DNA of 64,000 bases, taken from NCBI GenBank assembly GCA_020634755.1, contig JACKBC010000008.1, forward strand, positions 62,001 to 126,000, written 5' to 3'. This document shows positions 57,440 to 64,000 of the stretch, one piece after another. The notes below the pieces were generated by a model. The model had not been told where the DNA came from, did no database searches, and worked only from the letters and a program-made list of their open reading frames with translations. Position 1 is the first letter of the stretch. The number at the start of each line of letters is the position of its first letter. A program made the position numbers and the translations under genes. This DNA comes from Caldilineaceae bacterium (GTDB taxonomy: Bacteria > Chloroflexota > Anaerolineae > Caldilineales > Caldilineaceae).

Positions 57440-58549
57440 ATGAAAATCACCGATGTGACCGTAGAGCGTTATGCGTGGCCGCGGCCGCAGCCGATTAGCA
57501 ACGGCAAATACACCTATGTGGATGTAAGCCTGAATTTGGTCCACATTCAGACCGATGAGGGGGTAACCGGCGTGGGCTGGGGCGGCGGCACGGCCTCTGG
57601 CCAGGGCAGCGACTTGACCACCACGCTGATCGACTATTTTAAGCCCATCCTGGTGGGCGAAGACCCGTTTAACTACCGGCGCATTTGGGCCAATATGTGG
57701 CTACCCAAGCTGGTGGGTCGGCGCGGGCTTTCGACGCGCGTTATCAGCGCCATTGACATTGCGCTGTGGGACCTCATGGGCAAGATCGTCGACAAGCCAG
57801 TCTATAAGCTGCTGGGCGGCTATCGCGACCGCATTCCGGCCTATATTGCCGGCGGTTATTATGAAGAGGGCAAGGGGCTACGCGAACTGGCCCAGGAAAT
57901 GGAGGAAAATCTGCTGCTGGGCGCCAAGGCCATCAAAATGAAGATCGGTGGCGTGCCTATCAACCAAGATGTGGAGCGGGTGCGCGTGGTGCGTGAAACC
58001 ATCGGGCCGGACGTTAAGCTGCTGGTGGACGCCAACAACGCCTACGTCGCCCACGAAGCCATTGAGATCGCACGCAAAATGGAGAAATATGAGCCCTTCT
58101 GGTTTGAAGAGCCGGTGGCGCCCGATGACTATCGCGGCCACGGCCGCGTGGCGCGGGCCACATCGATCCCCATTGCCACCGGCGAAAATGAATACACGCG
58201 CTACGGTTTCCGCGACTTAATTGATCATGATGCCGCCGCCATCTTCAACGCCGACGCCCAAATCCTGGGCGGGCTGACCGAGTTTATGCAGGTGGCCGCC
58301 CTGGCCGCGGCCCAAGACCTGCTCATTGCGCCCCACGGCGCCCAGGAAGTACATATTCACGCCGTCTGCGCCATCTCCAATGGGCTGATTCTCGAATTCT
58401 ACCGCGAAACCGTGGACCCGCTGCGCATGCAGATCTTCGAGGAGCCCATGAAGCTGGACGCCGAAGGCTACGTGGCCGCACCGGATCGACCGGGCTTGGG
58501 AATCACGCCCAATTATGAGCTGCTGGAGCGCTATCGACTTGGCGGATGA
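57440..58549 (+). CDS. Mandelate racemase/muconate lactonizing enzyme family (enolase superfamily)
   Basis: 369 residues. Alpha/beta barrel with KxK acid-base pair AIKMKIGG, metal ligands in LLVDANNAY (Asp), FEEPVAPDD (Glu) and TGENEYTRYG (Glu), DAQILGGLTEFMQ, and the His of PHGAQEVHIHAVC. The His plus KxK set resembles mandelate-racemase-group acid sugar dehydratases (for example galactarate, rhamnonate or gluconate type). The substrate is not assignable. TTACGGAGGAACACGTT precedes ATG 57440. The next gene is galactose mutarotase, so sugar-acid use fits. Confidence 0.9.
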   Translation: MKITDVTVERYAWPRPQPISNGKYTYVDVSLNLVHIQTDEGVTGVGWGGGTASGQGSDLTTTLIDYFKPILVGEDPFNYRRIWANMWLPKLVGRRGLSTRVISAIDIALWDLMGKIVDKPVYKLLGGYRDRIPAYIAGGYYEEGKGLRELAQEMEENLLLGAKAIKMKIGGVPINQDVERVRVVRETIGPDVKLLVDANNAYVAHEAIEIARKMEKYEPFWFEEPVAPDDYRGHGRVARATSIPIATGENEYTRYGFRDLIDHDAAAIFNADAQILGGLTEFMQVAALAAAQDLLIAPHGAQEVHIHAVCAISNGLILEFYRETVDPLRMQIFEEPMKLDAEGYVAAPDRPGLGITPNYELLERYRLGG

Positions 58550-58861
58550 GGGGATGACAAGGGGACCGGGTGACAAGGTGAATAGTTGGGCGGTTTGTTA
58601 TAGTTGCCGCAGAGCATGTTAGCATTCGTAGGGGCATGATGGGCGGCGAGAAAACATTGTGACAGGACCAAGAATTCCGTTCGCCGCCTATCGTGCCCGC
58701 CATATCATCCAACAATCTCTGCCCGCGCAAATCAATCCTTCGACGTAGACAACAACTGGGTAAATGACCACAAAAACCCAAGAATTACGCAGAGCCCTTT
58801 TGTGCATTCTGTGTTCTTGTGGCTATTCCAAACGCTATTCCATAAACGCAAGGAACCAACC
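58550..58861. other. Intergenic region with R4 hairpin
   Basis: 312 bp, no gene. The R4 hairpin (58632-58698) is the only structure seen. The leader of the galM gene begins after about 58760. Confidence 0.5.
58632..58698. repeat. R4 hairpin, second copy
   Basis: GGGCATGATGGGCGGCGA (58632-58649) and TCGCCGCCTATCGTGCCC (58681-58698) pair at 16 of 18. The right arm is the complement of the ACGATAGGCGGCGA box at 31285-31298. Confidence 0.55.
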
Positions 58862-59911
58862 ATGAATATTCAAAAACAACCTTTCGGCGTGGCGCGCAAC
58901 AATACGCCGGTAGACCTATTTACATTGACCAACGACAACGGGATCACCGTCAAAATCACCAATTACGGCGGCATTATCACCTCGGTTGTAACGCCAGACC
59001 GCAATGGCCAGCCCGGCGACATTGTGCTGGGCTTTGACAAGCTGGCGGGCTATTTGGGGCCGCATCCGTTTTTTGGGGCGTTGGTGGGGCGCAACGCCAA
59101 CCGCACGGCGGGCGCCCGCTTTGCGCTGGACGACGTTGAGTATGCGCTGGCGCAGAACAATGGTCCCAACCACCTGCACGGCGGGCTCATCGGCTTCGAC
59201 AAAGTGGTGTGGCAGGCGGCTGAATTTGCTGACGATGATGGCGTGGGCGTGGTGCTGACTTACACCAGCCGCGATGGCGAAGAGGGCTATCCGGGCAACC
59301 TGGCGGCGCAGGTAACCTACACGCTGAACAACCAGAACGAGCTGCGCATTGATTACGCCGCCACCACCGATGCGCCCACGGTGGTCAATTTGACCAATCA
59401 CAGCTATTTCAACTTGGCCGGTGCGGACACAATCCTCGACCACGTGGTGACGCTCAACGCTGACCGTTACACGCCGGTGGACGCCACGCTGATCCCCACG
59501 GGTGAGCTGGCTCCGGTGGAGGGCACGCCCATGGATTTCCGCCAGCCCACGCGCATTGGCGAGCGCATTGACCAGCCGCACGAGCAGCTTCAGCGCGGCG
59601 GCGGCTATGATCACAACTGGGTGCTCAATGGCACATCGGGCATTCTGCGCCACGCCGCCACCGTCAGCGAACCCTCCAGCGGGCGGCGCATGGACGTTTC
59701 CACCACCCAGCCGGGCATCCAATTCTATTGCGGCAACATGATGCCGGAACAGATTACGGGCAAAGGCGGCCACGTTTATCCGCGCCGCGGCGGCTTGTGT
59801 TTGGAGACGCAAACCTTTCCGGATGCGGTGAATCAGCCTACCTTTCCGTCGCCGGTGCTGCGCCCCCGCGAACGCTATGCGCAGACGACGGTGTTTCGGT
59901 TTGGAAGCTGA
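58862..59911 (+). CDS. galM: Galactose mutarotase (aldose 1-epimerase)
   Basis: 349 residues. Interconverts alpha and beta anomers of galactose or glucose. Motifs: TNYGGIITSVVTPD, GALVGRNANRTAGA, NHLHGGLIGFDKVVW (His), TNHSYFNLAG (His, catalytic acid), GGYDHNWVLNG and CLETQTFPDAVN (Glu base). Start 58862 follows AAGGAACCAACC. A frame extends 20 codons further upstream without family similarity. Cytoplasmic. Context with an enolase-family enzyme suggests hexose or sugar-acid use. Confidence 0.95.
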   Translation: MNIQKQPFGVARNNTPVDLFTLTNDNGITVKITNYGGIITSVVTPDRNGQPGDIVLGFDKLAGYLGPHPFFGALVGRNANRTAGARFALDDVEYALAQNNGPNHLHGGLIGFDKVVWQAAEFADDDGVGVVLTYTSRDGEEGYPGNLAAQVTYTLNNQNELRIDYAATTDAPTVVNLTNHSYFNLAGADTILDHVVTLNADRYTPVDATLIPTGELAPVEGTPMDFRQPTRIGERIDQPHEQLQRGGGYDHNWVLNGTSGILRHAATVSEPSSGRRMDVSTTQPGIQFYCGNMMPEQITGKGGHVYPRRGGLCLETQTFPDAVNQPTFPSPVLRPRERYAQTTVFRFGS

Positions 59912-59928
59912 CCCAGTGCAGTTCCATT

Positions 59929-60252
59929 TCAGAACGACTGCAAAATGTAGAGGCAGATCATGCCGATGAGAATAGTCAGAAAGACATTTTTGGTGCGCCA
60001 AGCTACAACAGCGGCAACCAAGCTAGCCACCAGGCGGTCATTGCCAAGGGACAAATTGAGCGCGTTCTGTCGAATTGCCACTTCGGGGAGCGTAATGGCG
60101 GTGAGCGCGGCCAACGGCACAAAACGCAGGGCGCGCTGCATCAGCCCCGGCAGCTTTATGCGTTCAAGCAGCGCAATAAAAGAGAAGCGATAGGCGAACG
60201 TAATCAGGCCGATCAAGACGAGGGTGAGCCAAAACATCATTAGATTCTGCAT
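59929..60252 (-). CDS. azlD: Branched-chain amino acid exporter subunit AzlD
   Basis: 107 residues, four short helices (about 4-24, 38-58, 66-86, 88-105). FWLTLVLIGLITFAYRFSF and ALRFVPLAALTAITLPEV are the AzlD pattern. The small partner of AzlC in export of branched-chain amino acids or their analogues. It lies downstream of azlC on the same strand with a 104 bp gap containing the CTGAGCTTGTCGAAG repeat, where most azl operons overlap. Confidence 0.93.
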   Translation of the reverse strand: MQNLMMFWLTLVLIGLITFAYRFSFIALLERIKLPGLMQRALRFVPLAALTAITLPEVAIRQNALNLSLGNDRLVASLVAAVVAWRTKNVFLTILIGMICLYILQSF

Positions 60253-60356
60253 TCCATTTTAGTGTTTTTTTTAAATATGGCTCTTCGGGCTCTCAGAAAG
60301 CGCCACGCATTGGCTTCGACAAGCTCAGCCGCCGCGACGCCAGCTCTCATTGGTCA

Positions 60357-61109
60357 CTACTGTCGTTCCGCCAAGAGGCCGGCCATGATGCCGAGCAAGA
60401 TTGCCGTGACCAGCCCCAGTTTCAGCGGCATGTGGAAAACCAGCAGCGACGCCGCACCCGCTACCACAACCGTAATAAGCGCCGCCCGATCTTTGATCAT
60501 GGGCACGACCAGGGCGATAAAGGTAAGCGGCAGTGAAAAATCAAGCTCCCAGCTGGCGGGGATTTGGGCGCCCACAAAGATGCCAATGGCGGTGGTAAGC
60601 TGCCAAGTGATCCACAGGCCCAGCCCCGCCCCCAGAAAAAACCAGTGGGCATTGCGCCGGGTATCTTGTTGGGTGGGGCTATCAGCCGGCTGTGCGTAGC
60701 GCGTAATGGCTACGGCATAGGCCTCATCGGTAAGCAGATAGGCCAGCAGCATCTGCCAGGGCGTAGAGAGGCGGCGCAGATGTGGAGCCACCGATGCGCT
60801 ATAGAGCATATGGCGAATATTGACCACGGCCGCCGTAATGGCAATGATGACCAGCGGCGTATTGACGGCAGCCAGCTGGGCAATAATAAATTGGGCCGAA
60901 CCAGCAAAGACGATCAGCGACATGGCCTGCGCCATCATGGCGGGCAATCCGGCGCTAATGGCCAGGATGCCGTATATGAGCCCAAAGGGAAAAACGCCCA
61001 GCAAAATGGGCGCCACGCCTTTGACGCCCGCCCAAAATTCGCACGCGGCCGACGGCGCGGCTATGGCGGCTTCCAAAGCGGGAGGGTTAGCTTTTTGCAG
61101 GTTGTTCAT
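60357..61109 (-). CDS. azlC: Branched-chain amino acid exporter subunit AzlC
   Basis: 250 residues, five to six helices. GVAPILLGVFPFGLIYGILA near the start, MAQAMSLIVFAGSAQFIIAQL and NIRHMLYSASVAPHL are the AzlC signature. Together with AzlD it exports branched-chain amino acids (the Bacillus pair was found through azaleucine resistance). The first 25 residues are a variable cytoplasmic head. An AraC regulator 60 bp upstream on the same strand may control it. Confidence 0.94.
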   Translation of the reverse strand: MNNLQKANPPALEAAIAAPSAACEFWAGVKGVAPILLGVFPFGLIYGILAISAGLPAMMAQAMSLIVFAGSAQFIIAQLAAVNTPLVIIAITAAVVNIRHMLYSASVAPHLRRLSTPWQMLLAYLLTDEAYAVAITRYAQPADSPTQQDTRRNAHWFFLGAGLGLWITWQLTTAIGIFVGAQIPASWELDFSLPLTFIALVVPMIKDRAALITVVVAGAASLLVFHMPLKLGLVTAILLGIMAGLLAERQ

Positions 61110-61169
61110 GCATCCAGTATGGCGCGTGGACGGCGAGCTGTCTTGTACAAAATTGCGCAGTTATCTCCG

Positions 61170-62000
61170 CTAGCCGCGATACTGCCCCGGCGGCACCCCC
61201 ACCACGCGCTTAAAGTGGCGATTGAGATGGCTCTGATCCGCAAAGCCTACCTGCTGGGCAACATCGGCTGGCGCCATGCCCGCCACCAGCAATGTCTTGG
61301 CCTGTTGCAGGCGCAGCTGCGTCTGGTAAGCATGAGGCGAGAGGCCCACCGCGGCTTTGAAGCTGCGCAAAAAGTGATAGGGGCTCAGATGCGTCAGCGC
61401 GGCCAATGCTTCCAGCCGCACGGTATGCATAAAGTTGGCGTCCAGATATTCCTGGGCCTGGCGCAACGGCGGCTGCAAACGCTGGGTGGATAGCGGCATG
61501 GCGGCGCGGGCGCCATCGGCGTGCCGCTGGATCAAGCAACAGAGCATATGCCATAGATGCGAATCGTGGGCCAATGAGGAATCATCGTGTTCCAAGAGCT
61601 GATGCGCCTGCACAATCTGGGCGGCGATGATGGGGTCATTTACAACGGGGGTTGCAAAGAACGGATAATCCTGAGCACAACCGGCCAGCGCCGAGGCCAC
61701 GCGACGCAACAAGTCGGCGCTGGGGTACAACATGCGATAGCGCCAGCCGGCTGCGGTTACGGCCTCACCGGTGTGTACTTCACCGGGATTGATGATGACC
61801 ACGCTTCCACTAGGGGCCACGTGCCATTGCTTGCGATAGAAAAAAGTCTCGGCGCCTGCTTCAATCACGCCAATGGCATAGCCTTCATGGACGTGAGGGC
61901 TAAAGATATGGGTAATGTAGCGGGCGCGCAGCAGCTCCAGGTTATCCAGCAGGGGGTTGCGCCAGAAGAACGTCTCTTCGCGCTCAAGTGGTTGAGGCAT
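61170..62000 (-). CDS. AraC-family transcriptional regulator
   Basis: 276 residues: N-terminal cupin-type sensor (about 10-150, HIFSPHVHEGYAIGVIEAGA and GSVVIINPGEVHTGEA) and two C-terminal helix-turn-helix motifs (about 175-275, LEALAALTHLSPYHFLRSFK and DVAQQVGFADQSHLNRHFKR). AraC members that precede azlCD often sense amino acids. Start 62000 (MPQPLEREETFF) is chosen because the upstream part of the frame overlaps the next gene. No clear ribosome site. Lies between the FMN reductase and azlC on one strand. Confidence 0.9.
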   Translation of the reverse strand: MPQPLEREETFFWRNPLLDNLELLRARYITHIFSPHVHEGYAIGVIEAGAETFFYRKQWHVAPSGSVVIINPGEVHTGEAVTAAGWRYRMLYPSADLLRRVASALAGCAQDYPFFATPVVNDPIIAAQIVQAHQLLEHDDSSLAHDSHLWHMLCCLIQRHADGARAAMPLSTQRLQPPLRQAQEYLDANFMHTVRLEALAALTHLSPYHFLRSFKAAVGLSPHAYQTQLRLQQAKTLLVAGMAPADVAQQVGFADQSHLNRHFKRVVGVPPGQYRG

Positions 62001-62031
62001 GAACAATTTGCCGGACGTATGTGGCGTTTGG

Positions 62032-62574
62032 TTAATTTTGTTGCAGCGCAGTGGCCAAACGCACGGTAGTCGCCGCCAGCTCTTGCAGCCGCGCTTTAAT
62101 GACATCGGACGTAATATGCATGGTGGGCAGGCGGTCATCCCCAAAATCGTCTTTGGTGGCGTAGACAAAGCGCGGCACAATCAGGCAGCGGAAGTCGAGC
62201 ATCAGGCTATTGGCCAGCCCCATAACGGACATGTAGCTGGCGCGACCGCCGGCGGCGCAGATAAAGCCGACAATTTTGTTATTCCACGCCCGCATGCCCA
62301 ATTCCAGCAGATTTTTGGCCGCGGCGTTGACGTCATAATTGTAGATCGGCACGGCCAAGAGAATGGCGTCGGCCTCGGCAATTGCTTTGATGATGGCAAC
62401 CGCGGCTTCGGTCTTGTCTGCGCTGACCGCGTCGCAAAACGGCAGGTCCAGATCGCGCAGATCGTAGAGCGTGGATGATGCGCCCAGCGCGTGCAGATCC
62501 TGAATGAGCTGGCGCGCTAATATATATGAACGGCTTTGCGGGTGCAGCGAACAACTGATGACGAGAATGTTCAT
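62032..62574 (-). CDS. NAD(P)H-dependent FMN reductase
   Basis: 180 residues of the flavodoxin-like NADPH-dependent FMN/azoreductase family: ILVISCSLHPQSRSYILAR (phosphate loop), AILLAVPIYNYDVNAAAK (flavin ring) and GFICAAGGRASYMS. It transfers hydride to flavin, quinone or azo compounds. The NxxD-type cofactor loops are intact. Start 62574 follows AGAAAGTCATCC. It is the first gene of the minus-strand azl group, 31 bp before the AraC start. Confidence 0.92.
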   Translation of the reverse strand: MNILVISCSLHPQSRSYILARQLIQDLHALGASSTLYDLRDLDLPFCDAVSADKTEAAVAIIKAIAEADAILLAVPIYNYDVNAAAKNLLELGMRAWNNKIVGFICAAGGRASYMSVMGLANSLMLDFRCLIVPRFVYATKDDFGDDRLPTMHITSDVIKARLQELAATTVRLATALQQN

Positions 62575-62748
62575 TGGATGACTTTCTAGTTGGACCGGCG
62601 AGACCATCTGGCGCACCGGCGTGTGGCCTGGGACATGTTATTGAGACCTCTCCCTGCCGCTTTATTTGTTCTGATTGTCCCAATGAGGACATGGCAGGAA
62701 TGTTACGCTTTTTTCTCGTATAAAGCAACAATTATCCAAATATGCGAC

Positions 62749-62777
62749 TTGCTTTCGGATTCCATGTGCATTACACT
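62749..62777 (+). promoter_or_regulatory. Promoter of the beta-CASP nuclease gene
   Basis: TTGCTT (62749-62754) and TACACT (62772-62777) with a 17 bp spacer, 38 bp ahead of the start codon. Confidence 0.45.
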
Positions 62778-62814
62778 CTGTGCATGATCCCCGGTCAATC
62801 TAAAGGAGACTCCA

Positions 62815-64000
62815 ATGCACATTACATTTCACGGTGCCGCGCAAGAAGTCACCGGCTCCATGCACCTAATCGAAGTCAACGATAAACGCATTCTGTTGGA
62901 CTGCGGCCTCTACCAGGGGCATCGAGCGGACACCTATGCGCGCAACTTGAACTTTCCCTTTGACCCAGCCACCATTGATGCCGTGATCCTCAGCCATGCC
63001 CACATTGACCATTCGGGCAACATCCCCAATCTGGTCAAGCGCGGCTTCCGCGGCAACATTTGGAGCACCGCCGCCACGCGCAACCTGTGTACCTACATGC
63101 TCATGGACTCAGGCCACATCCAGGAGCAGGATGTCGAATATTTGAACAAGCGGAATCGGCGCAAGGGCGAACCACCCATAGAGCCCATCTACACGCGGCA
63201 AGACGCCGAAAACTCGTTCGACTATTTCGTCAGTATTGGGCTGCATCGTACGGTTACGGTAGCCGACGGCGTGGATTTAACCTATTTTGACGCCGGCCAC
63301 ATTTTGGGGGCCGCCTTTGTGCAGTTGGACATTCGTGAGCACGCCACGGGCAAAAAGTGGCGGCTCGTCTTTAGCGGCGATTTGGGGCGCGAGGAAACAC
63401 CCATTCTACATCCGCCGGAAGCGCCTGCCGATGCCGATATTGTGCTCATGGAGAGCACCTATGGCAATAGACTTCACGGTGAGTTCAACCAGGCCCGCAA
63501 AATGTTGCGCAATGTGGTGCGCAATGCCGCGCGCCGCCGCGGCAAGGTGATCATCCCGGCGTTTGCCGTGGGGCGCACGCAGGAACTGGTTTACGTTCTC
63601 AACCAGCTCGATGCGGATGGCGACATTCCGTCGCTGCCCGTTTTTGTGGATAGTCCGCTGGCCGTCAACGCCACCGATGTCTTTCGCATGCATCCAGAAG
63701 AGTGGAACGACACGGTCAAACAGTTTCTGCTGGAAGATGGTCGGCGCAGCCCCTTTGATTATGCCAATGTAGAATATGTGCGCGAGGTGCGGCGCAGCAA
63801 ACAGCTGAACTATCTGGACGAATCGGCCATTATTATCAGCGCCAGCGGCATGGCCGAAAGCGGACGCATTCTGCACCATCTAAAAAACAACATTGGCGAT
63901 AGCCGCAACACGATTTTGCTGGTCAGCTTTCAGGCCGAGCATACATTGGGGCGGCGGCTTAAAGATGGCGTCAACCCCGTGCGCATTTTCGGTGAAGAAC
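62815..64000 (+). CDS. Beta-CASP metallo-beta-lactamase-fold ribonuclease (cut by window edge)
   Basis: 395 residues visible, open to the right edge. ATG at 62815 follows AAAGGAGACTCCA. Metal site HAHIDHSG (about residue 62, HxHxDH), then the DAGHILGAAFV and SGDLGR motifs, MESTYGNR, the beta-CASP insert (IIPAFAVGRTQELVYVL) and ISASGMAESGRILHHL. Bacterial members are RNases related to RNase J and CPSF-73, often called RNA-specificity-domain hydrolases. The last 60-80 residues, with the C-terminal RMMBL-type domain, lie beyond the window. Confidence 0.94.
   Translation, partial: MHITFHGAAQEVTGSMHLIEVNDKRILLDCGLYQGHRADTYARNLNFPFDPATIDAVILSHAHIDHSGNIPNLVKRGFRGNIWSTAATRNLCTYMLMDSGHIQEQDVEYLNKRNRRKGEPPIEPIYTRQDAENSFDYFVSIGLHRTVTVADGVDLTYFDAGHILGAAFVQLDIREHATGKKWRLVFSGDLGREETPILHPPEAPADADIVLMESTYGNRLHGEFNQARKMLRNVVRNAARRRGKVIIPAFAVGRTQELVYVLNQLDADGDIPSLPVFVDSPLAVNATDVFRMHPEEWNDTVKQFLLEDGRRSPFDYANVEYVREVRRSKQLNYLDESAIIISASGMAESGRILHHLKNNIGDSRNTILLVSFQAEHTLGRRLKDGVNPVRIFGEE

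Noticed and set aside
58916..60001. 361-codon minus frame over galactose mutarotase
   Set aside because: GalM on the plus strand has all catalytic motifs. The antisense product is Arg/His-rich and reads through the azlD end.
1..64000. CRISPR array
   Set aside because: No regularly spaced direct repeats of 24-40 bp. The dispersed repeats lie singly, kilobases apart, in both orientations.
1..64000. tRNA, rRNA or tmRNA genes
   Set aside because: No cloverleaf with a GTTCGAATCC-like T-arm and no rRNA-like sequence was noticed in the gaps on either strand. A search tool could still find a divergent one.

Overview
The window reads as bacterial chromosome, moderately GC-rich (in the mid to high 50s by eye), from what is most likely a filamentous Chloroflexota of the Anaerolineae/Caldilineae type. 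That placement is inference. It rests on many ABC substrate-binding lipoproteins with Ala/Thr/Pro-rich linkers, fused AroK-AroB, PPOX proteins of the F420/flavin type, coexisting PFOR and PDH, and intergenic gaps full of small palindromic repeats. No rRNA, tRNA, CRISPR array, prophage or full-length transposase was seen.

Layout. 1-2480: tail of an unidentified gene, then a nitrate/sulfonate/thiamine-precursor-type binding lipoprotein with its ATPase (no permease present). 3047-6814: a heterodimeric ABC exporter with one degenerate ATP site. 7078-11105 (minus): a Leu/Ile/Val-type binding lipoprotein followed by a hybrid sensor kinase, probably a two-part sensor. 11444-13330: a Cys/Met PLP enzyme and an OsmC peroxidase. 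13505-22654: the metabolic core of the window. A split pyruvate:ferredoxin oxidoreductase (alpha-gamma protein fused to two CBS domains; ferredoxin-beta protein with an Ala/Lys repeat tail) is transcribed divergently from pyruvate dehydrogenase E1-alpha, E1-beta and an E2 that seems to carry two E1/E3-binding domains. 22721-35880: mixed housekeeping genes (aconitase-X, aminotransferase, Hsp33, a GGCT-PPOX fusion, a signal-less PhnD-like protein, a fructosamine-kinase-like protein, an amidohydrolase, DUF362). 36046-44486: a third exporter, DinB, GlsB, a secreted repeat protein with a response regulator and histidine kinase, and a TIM-barrel epimerase. 44567-51216: a sugar ABC transporter broken up by an inserted PPOX gene, then a glycine-oxidase-like enzyme and a P1 peptidase. 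51695-57213 (minus): an aromatic-acid cluster (aroC, an AT-rich orphan, aroKB, aroQ) whose last gene overlaps a sugar-binding lipoprotein gene by ATGA. 57440-64000: an enolase-superfamily enzyme, galactose mutarotase, AzlCD with an AraC regulator and FMN reductase, and a beta-CASP nuclease running off the end.

How it works together. The 13.5-22.7 kb block offers two routes from pyruvate to acetyl-CoA, one ferredoxin-linked and oxygen-sensitive, one NAD-linked. They sit head to head around a 490 bp control region with a 17 bp direct repeat and a 17 bp perfect inverted repeat. The fused CBS pair suggests that nucleotide levels act directly on the ferredoxin enzyme. Several unrelated gene pairs have lost or swapped partners (ATPase without permease, aconitase-X without its small subunit, solute-binding proteins without membrane parts).

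Repeats. At least four families of short non-coding repeats fill the gaps: R1 (about 85 bp, CAGTA/TACTG ends, eight copies), R2 (about 156 bp with inverted ends and paired GTGCGACGCAC boxes), R3 (78 bp or about 95 bp with ACTTACGCA-like ends) and R4 (a hairpin containing ACGATAGGCGGCGA). They look like MITEs. Two of the best-preserved copies have possible target-site duplications. Both gaps of the pdh operon contain one, of different families.
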